A stretch of 64,000 nt of DNA, from contig JBMNFB010000011.1 of assembly GCA_050949085.1 (NCBI GenBank), forward strand, positions 1 through 64,000, written 5' to 3'. The DNA comes from JBMNFB01 sp050949085. GTDB taxonomy: Bacteria; Bacillota; UBA994; UBA5500. Made by a program: the position numbers and the translations under genes. Under the pieces are notes generated by a model. That model ran no database searches, was not told the DNA's origin, and was given only the letters and a program-made list of their open reading frames with translations. Shown piece by piece: positions 8,213-15,374 of the stretch (positions within the stretch are counted from its first letter, which is position 1; each line of letters starts with the position of its first letter).

Positions 8213-9607
8213 CTAGACCCGGGCTGTCTTCCAGCCGCCGTGCCGCCAGCGCAGGTAACCGAATGTGGCGCGAATCGCCTGGTCGAAAACCATTGCATAC
8301 CAGGCGCCCCGCAGGCCGAGCTGAAACACCTCGACCAGAAGGTAAGCCATGCCGAGACGGCCCACCCAGACGCCGAACAGGGTGATCAGCATCACAAAGC
8401 GGGTGTCGCCAGCACCGCGCAGCGACCCAGTCAGGACAAAGGTGCTGCCCATGATCGGCTGGGCAAAGGCGATGATGCGCAGGCAGATGACGCCCATTTC
8501 GATTACTTCCGGATCATCGGTATACAGCCCGATCAGCTGCCGGGGGAAGAAGAACAGAACCAACCCCAGCAACCCCATCGAGATCATCGCCAGGCGGCGC
8601 GCCTCCAGGCCGAACTGGGATGCACGCTCAGGCCGCTTCGCCCCCAGGCTCTGGCCGACGAGGGTGGTGGAGGCCATGGAGAAGCCCATGCCCGGCGTGA
8701 AGGTGATGCCTTCCGAGTTGAGGGAGATCTGGTGGGCCGCATAGGCCACTGTACCCAGCCCGGATACTGTTCGGGCATAGAGCATCATCCCCATGCGCAT
8801 GATCAGGTGCTCGATGCTGGCCGGAATGCCGACATTGAGGATGCGCTTGAGCATCGGCCATTCGGGCTTGAACGAATCCCGCAGGGAGAAGTGGATGATA
8901 AACTTGCCGCCGAAAAAGACGCGCAAGACCATGATCAGCGCTACGACGCGGGAGAGCAGCGTCGCCCACGCGGCACCGGCCACTTCCAGGCGCGGGAATG
9001 GCCCGACGCCATAAATCAGCAGATAGTTGAAAACCACGTTGATCAGGTTGGCGGTTATGTTCACCCGCATCGGGGTCTTCATGTCGCCGGCACCGCGCAA
9101 GACACCGTTGAGGATCATCGCCGTCAGAGAGAAAACCATGCTGCCGCCGGCGATACGGGCGTAGGCAAGTGCGTGCGGCAACACATCCTCTTCGGCCTTC
9201 ATGAAGTGAATGATATTCGGGGCGAAGAGGACAACCCCCAGACCGAGAATCATCGCGGCAATGGCAGCCATGACAAAGGACTGGCGGGCGGCACGGTTGG
9301 CCTCTGTGAGGTCTTTCGCACCGACGAGGCGAGCTACGACGGCAGTGCTTCCGGTGCTGATGGCCGAGAAAACCGCGTTGGCTGTAAACACGGCCTGGTT
9401 GCTCAGGCCAATCGACGTGATCGCGTACGCCCCCAGACCTCCAACCATCATCATGTCCACCATGCTCACCAGGTGAACCAGCAGTGACTCAGCGATGGCC
9501 GGCCCGGCCAGACTAAAAATCCTGCCCCTGATCTGGGCACGGCTTAACGTCTCCTCGCCGCCTATCGCGGAGATTTCCGCCTCCACCGCCTGCTTGTTGA
9601 CAGACAC
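8213..9607 (-). CDS. MATE-family multidrug/toxin efflux transporter
   Basis: Cation-driven exporter of the inner membrane. The 464 residues contain about twelve hydrophobic spans in two homologous halves. Typical signatures are LAGPAIAESLLVHLVSMVDMMMVG at the N-terminus, NGVLRGAGDMKTPM mid-way and its counterpart TGSLRGAGDTRFVM in the second half. The GTG start at 9607 has AAGGGG nine bases upstream. It is monocistronic, with its own promoter, a palindrome in the leader and a strong terminator. The substrate is unknown. Confidence 0.93.
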   Translation of the reverse strand: MSVNKQAVEAEISAIGGEETLSRAQIRGRIFSLAGPAIAESLLVHLVSMVDMMMVGGLGAYAITSIGLSNQAVFTANAVFSAISTGSTAVVARLVGAKDLTEANRAARQSFVMAAIAAMILGLGVVLFAPNIIHFMKAEEDVLPHALAYARIAGGSMVFSLTAMILNGVLRGAGDMKTPMRVNITANLINVVFNYLLIYGVGPFPRLEVAGAAWATLLSRVVALIMVLRVFFGGKFIIHFSLRDSFKPEWPMLKRILNVGIPASIEHLIMRMGMMLYARTVSGLGTVAYAAHQISLNSEGITFTPGMGFSMASTTLVGQSLGAKRPERASQFGLEARRLAMISMGLLGLVLFFFPRQLIGLYTDDPEVIEMGVICLRIIAFAQPIMGSTFVLTGSLRGAGDTRFVMLITLFGVWVGRLGMAYLLVEVFQLGLRGAWYAMVFDQAIRATFGYLRWRHGGWKTARV

Positions 9608-9625
9608 CTCTATGCACCCCTTTAT

Positions 9626-9638
9626 TTCGGATACCGAA
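9626..9638 (-). promoter_or_regulatory. Palindromic operator candidate in the MATE leader
   Basis: TTCGGATACCGAA is an inverted repeat with 5-base arms around ATA, placed between the promoter -10 and the start codon. Such a position suits a repressor (MarR/TetR-like), but none is encoded nearby. Confidence 0.4.
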
Positions 9639-9656
9639 CGTTTTTGCTTTAGTAAT

Positions 9657-9685
9657 ACTATATACGCTTAGCAAGTGTCCGTCAA
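9657..9685 (-). promoter_or_regulatory. MATE gene promoter
   Basis: Minus strand TTGACG (9685-9680), 17 bases, TATAGT (9662-9657): a near-consensus sigma-A promoter. Confidence 0.8.
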
Positions 9686-10076
9686 GACCAAAAAGCTGGG
9701 GGATTCTCGCAGGGAATGCAGTGAGAGGCGCAAAGGGTGGGAAATCTCCTCAGACTGGCCCGGCGTTATTCTTGGGCGGAATCGGCGCGGCAAAGCACAT
9801 CCTTTGGCGCTGCTGATGTCACCAACTGATGTCTGCCAGCAAAACGAGGCGGGGAGCTACAGACTCACCCGCCTAACGGAAACTTTTCCAGTTCTGATTG
9901 ACGCCTGAGGATGCGGTGTGCCATCTGGGGCGCGGGGTGTCTGGCGCAGGCGTGATGCATCAGCAGACGCGCGAAACCTTGCCGATCGCTCACCTGCTGG
10001 TTCAATGGGGCCAACCTCCAGTCACAACGCGCCTGCGTGGGTGATGGAACGCAGGTGCCCGATTGCGCGCCGGCCT
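9686..10076. other. Intergenic stretch without a recognised gene
   Basis: About 390 bases between the MATE promoter and the small gene at 10077. Short open frames on both strands have no ribosome site or recognisable product. The only structure I see is an inverted repeat GGCGGG/CCCGCC at 9848-9873. No known RNA motif is recognised. Confidence 0.5.
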
Positions 10077-10385
10077 TTACTTGCGTTTGGCGTCGGCTTC
10101 CTTAGCTAGCTCCTCGATGCGGCAGATCAGCTTCTCCACCATCTGCCGGTCAGAGATCACATTGCCGAAATCGGTGAACGGGTCGTCATTGCCAAAGATC
10201 GCCCCCAGCACCGGGGTAGCCACGTGCACTGCCGACCCGGCTACCAGCGCCAACGGCTTGCTGGCTTCCAGGAGGAAGACGGCCGGAACCTCCATCCCGT
10301 ATTCGTGTACCTTCTGCGCCACCTTCTCAATCATCGCTTCCGCCAATTCGGGGGTCGTCTCGTGTACCCTAAACAGGGAAATCAC
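10077..10385 (-). CDS. Small conserved protein of the MutL/membrane locus (paralogue of 23899-24243)
   Basis: Unrecognised family, 102 residues, mixed alpha character. It is clearly homologous to the 114-residue protein at 23899-24243: both share a K-V...YG...PA-x-FL-x-E-x-x-KPLA core, then P-x-x-G-x-x-F, and SDR-x-x-VE-[KR]-L-x-x-x-IEE near the C-terminus. The middle (about residues 35-65) is apolar and may be a membrane-embedded hairpin. It has its own TATAAT promoter overlapping the preceding terminator, and an AGGAGGTG ribosome site. The two paralogues sit at opposite ends of the locus, so I infer a shared role with it. Confidence 0.8.
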   Translation of the reverse strand: MISLFRVHETTPELAEAMIEKVAQKVHEYGMEVPAVFLLEASKPLALVAGSAVHVATPVLGAIFGNDDPFTDFGNVISDRQMVEKLICRIEELAKEADAKRK

Positions 10386-10427
10386 CTCCTGGCATTAACA
10401 GCCAATAGGTTACCCTGAAATGGTCTG

Positions 10428-10457
10428 ATTATACGGCAACAAAAAGGGCCGGCATAA
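10428..10457 (-). promoter_or_regulatory. Promoter of the small gene at 10077
   Basis: Perfect TATAAT on the minus strand (10433-10428) with a weak TTATGC 18 bases upstream that lies inside the terminator hairpin of the preceding module. Confidence 0.5.
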
Positions 10458-10466
10458 TGCCGGCCC
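10441..10466 (-). terminator. Terminator of the second MutL-like/KOW-like module
   Basis: GGGCCGGCA/TGCCGGCCC hairpin followed on the minus strand by five T, 12 bases past the stop at 10479. Confidence 0.9.
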
Positions 10467-10478
10467 TGGTAGCCAGGA

Positions 10479-11843
10479 TTAGAGGACTTCTACGTTCTGG
10501 CGAGGCACGGTGACTGTCTCGCCCTCATTCAGCTGCACCCTGACGACCGGAACGAGACATTCGGTCTCGACCATCTCCGGCTCCCGCGGGATTTCGACAA
10601 CCTGACCGATCTTGCCAAAGTAAGGCTTGTTGATGCAGCGAACCGTCTGCCCGACAAACAGCTCCTCATCGTAGACGGCCTCGTGCTCCAGCGCCTGATC
10701 CCACTCGGGCAGCGGCACGACGATCTCCGGGCGAATTGCTCCGGCGCGGATCTGGGTGGCACCGTTGATGGAGACATGGTAGCCTTCCACCGCCTTGAAG
10801 ATCTCGAACACCTCGCGGCGCATGCTCAGCTCACCGAAGCCCTCCATGAGGATAACGGTGATGTCGATATCTTCAGTACCGGTGATACCGACGCCCAGCT
10901 TGCAGCCCAGCGACTTGACAAAGTTGAGGTAGCTGGCCGTGCCGGTGATGATACCCTTGACGCCGATCTGCATCGCCTTGGCAATGGCTTCGTTGGTGGC
11001 AAACGCGCCACCGACGATGATCTTGCCGGCCATATCTTCGGTGATATGGTCTGGCTGCATCACTGTCTCGTGGGTAGGCACAGCCACCTGGAGAACCCCG
11101 TGGGTCTCGCCGCCTACACCGAAGACACCGTTGACGATGACAGCAGGCGTCTCGACAACACAGCCTCTCTCGGGCATGACCTCCACCACAGTGCCGGTAA
11201 TATAGCCCTTGACGAGGACCTCCTCGAAGGGACGAGCTATCGTCACATAACCAGTCTGATCGTTGATCTCAGCGATCTTACCAGAGATGGGAGCTCGGGC
11301 GGTCGTCGTCAGGTAAGCATGGCCTTCGCCTTTCTTGGCGATGATCTGGCCCTTCTTCACCTCATCGCCCACTTTGCGGAGCATATACTGCGGGAGTTCT
11401 CGCGGCTTGCACTTTAGCTCAAAGCAGGCATCAAAGCTGAAGGGAGGCTCTTCTCGGCCAAACTCCTCGCGGATGACTACCCGCCCGGAGTTGTAGGAGA
11501 TATCCTCAATGATACCGCCGATGGGGGCCTCATAGGCCTTCCTGCCGTAGATGCCGGTCTCATCGGCGCGGGCGATGATCTGCCCCTGCTCAACCACGTC
11601 GCCCACCTTGACCTCCATGCAGTGGGCCAGGCGGTGGGGTTCCACACCGATCTGCCGCGCCACAGGGACGACCCAAGGGATACCAGGTTTCAGGCTGATC
11701 TTGGCCACCACATCATCCGGTGTTACCTGGTCGCCAACCTGCACCAGCACTTCGCCTGGCATAGGCAACCGGCGCACCTTCTGTACTTTCGTTACCTGGA
11801 TATACTTATTTCCGACCAAAGATGCGTGCAAAGAGTCCGCCAT
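10479..11843 (-). CDS. Barrel-sandwich/KOW-like partner of MutL-like ATPase, long form
   Basis: Uncharacterised, 454 residues, homologous to the 374-residue protein at 14225. The N-terminal half contains repeated beta units resembling lipoyl/RnfC-type barrel-sandwich hybrids (PGEVLVQVGDQVTPDDVVAK; VGDVVEQGQIIA; VGDEVKKGQIIAKK, each followed by an API-G-I block). One unit more is present than in the short form. A middle alpha/beta domain carries GKIIVGGAFATNEAI, GVGITGTEDIDITVILMEGFG and SINGATQIRAGAIRPE. The C-terminus resembles a KOW/SH3 barrel (VGQTVRCINKPYFGKIGQV). I choose ATG 11843, with AGGGGG eight bases upstream; it overlaps the preceding ATPase gene by 38 bases, so the two are coupled. 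No signal peptide is seen. Confidence 0.85.
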   Translation of the reverse strand: MADSLHASLVGNKYIQVTKVQKVRRLPMPGEVLVQVGDQVTPDDVVAKISLKPGIPWVVPVARQIGVEPHRLAHCMEVKVGDVVEQGQIIARADETGIYGRKAYEAPIGGIIEDISYNSGRVVIREEFGREEPPFSFDACFELKCKPRELPQYMLRKVGDEVKKGQIIAKKGEGHAYLTTTARAPISGKIAEINDQTGYVTIARPFEEVLVKGYITGTVVEVMPERGCVVETPAVIVNGVFGVGGETHGVLQVAVPTHETVMQPDHITEDMAGKIIVGGAFATNEAIAKAMQIGVKGIITGTASYLNFVKSLGCKLGVGITGTEDIDITVILMEGFGELSMRREVFEIFKAVEGYHVSINGATQIRAGAIRPEIVVPLPEWDQALEHEAVYDEELFVGQTVRCINKPYFGKIGQVVEIPREPEMVETECLVPVVRVQLNEGETVTVPRQNVEVL

Positions 11844-13722
11844 CTTTCTTACCCCCTTCTGCCCCGGCTGGGCCATCTTCGGTCACCGGGAACTGTTTCT
11901 GATATTCACGCACTTTATCGATGTCATAGACCTTCATGGCCTCAAGCCACTCGGTAATTTTGGCGACGCGCTCTGCTTCTCGCTCAGGGATGACAAAAGG
12001 CTGCCGACCCCGTGAATCCAGGATGATCCCCGACAGGCCACCGTGCAGTTCGCGGGTCAGCTTGGCGCCGCGTCCCGCACCCACATCGAAGCCCCGCTCT
12101 GGGGTGATCTCAGCCTGTACAGTGACGCCCACCGGAACGTCAATCACCTTGATCGAGCCAAACTTGCCTTCCTCCGTCACCTGTTTGCCGTCAGGGAAGG
12201 TCAGCTTCACCGTCATCGTTTTCTGGCCTTCACGCCCCTTGCCTACCGGACAGATGGCCGTACCGATGCGGATCAGGCAGTCTTTATCAAATACCTCGGC
12301 GGCAATTTCGGGGTAGAGGGTGGAAAGCACGCCCAGATGCGGCATCATGAAGATGGAGTCCACCGTCAGTTCGGTCACTCCCTCGGGGAGGAAAGCATCC
12401 AGCAACATCATCGCTGCCTGGGAACGACGGGGGGCGTGGGAAAGCACACCGCCGCTGCCGACCAGCATGTCGAGCTTGATCATGTCGATGATATCCGTCC
12501 CGGTCGACATGAACATGCTGTGCTCTACCCTCCAGGACTGCACTCTTTCCTTTTCCACCTTCTTGGCCAGGCTCTTGTGATGCTCAAACGAGAGGCGCAG
12601 AGCCTCGCGGGCGATGGCCTGTTCAATCATCAGCGAGTCCAGGGTATGGGGAACAGTGGTCGGCCGAACCATCTTGTTGCTGATCCAGTCGGAGAGCTCC
12701 TCTTCGTTCAGAGAGAAGGGGATCCACTTGCGAATGTTGGCAAACCCGGCCTCTTCCAGAACGTTGGTAACCGAATAGCTCATCCCCAGGTTAGCACTGA
12801 CGGTACGGGTAAAGGCGCCCTCAAAGGCAGAGAAAACGTCTGTGGTGGCCCCACCGATATCAACGCCGACGATATTGGCATTATACTGGTCCGCCATTAT
12901 GGAGATGATGCGGCCGACGGCACCAGGGGTGGGCATGATGGTGCTGTCCACCCATTCCATCAATTCTTCATAGCCGGGGGCCTGAGCCATAACGTGCTCC
13001 ATGAACAGCCGATGGATGGTATCACGGGCTGGGGCCAGATTCTCCACGTCGTGAGAAGGACGCAGGTTATCGACCAGGTAGACATCCATCATCTCACCGG
13101 CAATATTCTCGATTAGATCCTGAGCGTCAATGTTACCCGCATAGATAAGCGGCAGTTTATAGGTCTTCCCAAAACGTGGCTGTGGGTTGGCCTGGGTAAT
13201 CAGCTCAGCGATGGAGGCAAGGTAAGTGACCGAGCCGCCATCAACACCACCGGACATCAGAATAATGTCAGGCCGGAGCATAGAGATACGCGAGATTTTC
13301 TCCGAGTCGGAACGCTCATCGTCCACGGCGATGACGTCGAGCACAACTGCTCCTGCACCCAGCGCCGCCCGGTGTGCACTGGTGGCACTGATAGTGCGCA
13401 CCAGCCCGCAGACCATCATCTGCAGTCCGCCGCCGGCCGAACTGGTGGAGACATAAACGTCCACCCCGCGATCACCCTGCTTGGGGCGGATCAGCTGGTC
13501 GTCCTCCAGCAGCGGGCGCTGGATCAACTCCTGTACCCGCCGGATAGACTTACGAACGCCTACCATGACGTTTTCCCATGGTTTTTCAACCGTTGTCGGC
13601 ATCTCGCCACGTCTGACCAGGCGGTATTCATCGCCTACTTTTTCTATCAATATGGCCTTGGTGGTGGTACTTCCTACGTCAGTGGCAAGAATAGAGGTCA
13701 CATTCTTTGCTGCCTCTGCCAT
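11806..13722 (-). CDS. MutL/GlmL-like ASKHA ATPase, long form (copy 2)
   Basis: 638 residues. It belongs to the MutL/GlmL family, known as accessory or reactivating proteins of B12-dependent mutases. ASKHA motifs are visible: phosphate-1 ILATDVGSTTTKAIL near residue 11-25, phosphate-2 GVDIGGATTDVFSA near 290, and an adenosine motif VGSGGVLSHAPRR. It also has the family's MSGGVDGG and MPTPGAVG blocks. The C-terminal ~150 residues form an extra beta-rich extension (PDGKQVTEEGKFGSIKV...) that the 468-residue MutL of the ornithine operon lacks. No mutase lies nearby, so I infer a different client. Its RBS is AAAAGGAGGG; a TATAAT promoter lies about 300 bases upstream. Confidence 0.88.
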   Translation of the reverse strand: MAEAAKNVTSILATDVGSTTTKAILIEKVGDEYRLVRRGEMPTTVEKPWENVMVGVRKSIRRVQELIQRPLLEDDQLIRPKQGDRGVDVYVSTSSAGGGLQMMVCGLVRTISATSAHRAALGAGAVVLDVIAVDDERSDSEKISRISMLRPDIILMSGGVDGGSVTYLASIAELITQANPQPRFGKTYKLPLIYAGNIDAQDLIENIAGEMMDVYLVDNLRPSHDVENLAPARDTIHRLFMEHVMAQAPGYEELMEWVDSTIMPTPGAVGRIISIMADQYNANIVGVDIGGATTDVFSAFEGAFTRTVSANLGMSYSVTNVLEEAGFANIRKWIPFSLNEEELSDWISNKMVRPTTVPHTLDSLMIEQAIAREALRLSFEHHKSLAKKVEKERVQSWRVEHSMFMSTGTDIIDMIKLDMLVGSGGVLSHAPRRSQAAMMLLDAFLPEGVTELTVDSIFMMPHLGVLSTLYPEIAAEVFDKDCLIRIGTAICPVGKGREGQKTMTVKLTFPDGKQVTEEGKFGSIKVIDVPVGVTVQAEITPERGFDVGAGRGAKLTRELHGGLSGIILDSRGRQPFVIPEREAERVAKITEWLEAMKVYDIDKVREYQKQFPVTEDGPAGAEGGKKDGGLFARIFGRK

Positions 13723-14184
13723 GTAATTGCCCTCCTTTTTGCATACTGTGAATATTGCTGCTCCTAGCTACTCCTACATATATTAGCCGCGCCGCGTCTT
13801 TTTTCCTGCTGCACGAGATAGTTTTTTCAACCGATTATGAATATCAATGCTCGAGTGTCGTCACCCGCGCAGGGTGAGCCAATCAGGCACTTAGAAAAGT
13901 ATATGACATATCCCCTCGACCAAAGACCATCAGGCGCCAGGCGACGCTGACCGACCTCGGTGTCAATGCATTGATCTGCCCCCCCTTTGCCGAAAGCTTG
14001 ACAATCTTATTGCCAACTTAATAATCTCATTATACGCCACACTCTCCGGTTGCACAATTAACAATAGTTACAACGCACCTGCTGCCACTAAGCGGCGCCA
14101 AGGACATAGGTTCAGGCAATCATTACTTCGCATAATTGTGCAGGTGGACACATGGGGATGCGGCTAACCGGGGGATTTCAGGCA
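13723..14184. other. Long leader/intergenic region before the copy-2 ATPase gene
   Basis: About 460 bases without a gene. It holds the promoter at 14029-14057, a perfect 12-base palindrome TCAATGCATTGA (13963-13974) and a hairpin TCACCC/GGGTGA (13861-13877). The transcribed leader would be about 300 nt. I searched it by eye for cobalamin, lysine, T-box and cyclic-dinucleotide riboswitch signatures and recognise none. Confidence 0.5.
14029..14057 (-). promoter_or_regulatory. Promoter of copy-2 ATPase module
   Basis: Minus strand TTGTGC (14057-14052), exactly 17 bases, TATAAT (14034-14029). Confidence 0.75.
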
Positions 14185-14186
14185 AA

Positions 14187-14216
14187 CAAAAAAGCTGGGC
14201 GTTTTGCCCAGCTTTT
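14187..14216 (-). terminator. Terminator of the first MutL-like/KOW-like module
   Basis: AAAAGCTGGGC/GCCCAGCTTTT stem, GTTTT loop, then a T-run on the minus strand, immediately after the stop at 14225. Confidence 0.92.
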
Positions 14217-14224
14217 GTTATGTC

Positions 14225-15349
14225 TTAGTCCTCGATCAGCTCGACGTTGGCACGGGGGACGGTGACGATGGTCCCATCCTTCAGTTTTGCCCGGAGGATG
14301 CGCGCCTTGGAGCCGGACTCGATCTCGTGCAACTCCGGCGGCAGCTCGTGCACAGTAGCCAGCTGGCCGAAGTACGGCTCACGGATGATGCGGATCGGCG
14401 TACCGATACTCATACCACCCTCACCGAAGCTCTGCTCAGCCTTGCTGGGATCGAGCGCTTCTCTGGCAACGATGACCTCCGGTCGCATCACGCCGGCCCT
14501 GATCTGAGTCGCGCCGTTGATGGAAGCAACCTTTCCGTTCAGGCTCTTGAGCAGATTGAATGTCTTGTCGGCCATGCGAATCTGACCGAAGCCTTCGGTG
14601 AGGATGATGGTCAGATTGATATCCTCCTGACCAGTGATGGCCACACCGATTTCATAACCTAGGAACTCGGTCAGGTCGCGGTCAATGATTCCGCCGACAA
14701 CGATCCCCGCCACTCCTGCGTCGGAAGCCTTCTTGATGCCATCCAGCGTGACCAGCGAGCCACCAACGATGACCTTGCCCTTCATATCCGGCGTGATCTT
14801 GCTGCCATCCAGCACTTCTTCCGGATTCTGAGCAACCATATGCAGCTGGCCCTGGCGCTCGCCGCCGACGCCAAAGATTCCCTGCACCAGGGCTGCCGGC
14901 GTTTCGACGACAACGCCCTCGCGCTCGATGATATCTACAACCTTGCCGGGGATATAGGCTTCGACGTTGATGGGTATCGCCGGACCACGCAGGGTGATCT
15001 GTCCGGTAATTGACGAAATGTTGTCGATGGTGCCGTCAATAGGCGAGTGATAAGGGGTCTTAAACAGGCCAAAAAAGCCCGGCTTCAGGGCAATCAGCTC
15101 GCCCTTGGTGATGGTGTCCCCTTCTTTCTTGAGCATGATGTCAGGCAGATCAGACGGTTCCAATCCCAGCTTGTTGGCCAGGTTGACTGTCTCGGGATCG
15201 CCCGGGATCTTGGTATGCGCAACGATAGTATCGGGAGTCACAACATCTCCCTTTTTCACCAGCACCTCACCAGGGATGGGGAGGCGGCGGCGCTTGACGA
15301 CGATAGTAGAGTCGGTGACTTTGAGTCCTGGGGTATAAGCCTGAGCCAT
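14225..15349 (-). CDS. Barrel-sandwich/KOW-like partner of MutL-like ATPase, short form
   Basis: Uncharacterised, 374 residues, with the same architecture as the protein at 10479. An N-terminal barrel-sandwich-like region (IPGEVLVKKGDVVTPDTIVA, then KKEGDTITKGELIALK and SPIDGTIDNISSITGQI) is followed by a middle alpha/beta domain (GKVIVGGSLVTLDGIKKA, GVAITGQEDINLTIILTEGFG, SINGATQIRAGVMRPE). The C-terminal barrel is IGTPIRIIREPYFGQLATVHELP. It lacks one of the N-terminal units of the long form. It lies 25 bases after its ATPase and is closed by a strong terminator. The constant pairing suggests a physical ATPase-partner complex; function unknown. Confidence 0.85.
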   Translation of the reverse strand: MAQAYTPGLKVTDSTIVVKRRRLPIPGEVLVKKGDVVTPDTIVAHTKIPGDPETVNLANKLGLEPSDLPDIMLKKEGDTITKGELIALKPGFFGLFKTPYHSPIDGTIDNISSITGQITLRGPAIPINVEAYIPGKVVDIIEREGVVVETPAALVQGIFGVGGERQGQLHMVAQNPEEVLDGSKITPDMKGKVIVGGSLVTLDGIKKASDAGVAGIVVGGIIDRDLTEFLGYEIGVAITGQEDINLTIILTEGFGQIRMADKTFNLLKSLNGKVASINGATQIRAGVMRPEVIVAREALDPSKAEQSFGEGGMSIGTPIRIIREPYFGQLATVHELPPELHEIESGSKARILRAKLKDGTIVTVPRANVELIED

Positions 15350-15374
15350 CTTCTACACTCCCTTCGTGAGGCGA

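Noticed and set aside
8240..9487. A 415-codon open frame on the + strand opposite the MATE gene
   Set aside because: Its translation is rich in His, Asp, Gln and Arg with no recognisable fold. It mirrors a GC-rich membrane-protein gene whose motifs, ribosome site, promoter and terminator are all on the other strand.
9675..10109. Short + strand open frames in the gap after the MATE promoter
   Set aside because: No ribosome sites, atypical composition, overlapping frames; no homology recognised.
12043..13116. A 357-codon + strand frame opposite the copy-2 ATPase
   Set aside because: His- and Gly-rich antisense shadow without a start context.
13723..14184. Possible cobalamin riboswitch upstream of the MutL-like ATPase
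   Set aside because: Attractive because MutL proteins serve B12 enzymes, but neither the B12-box nor the conserved junction sequences can be seen on the transcribed strand.
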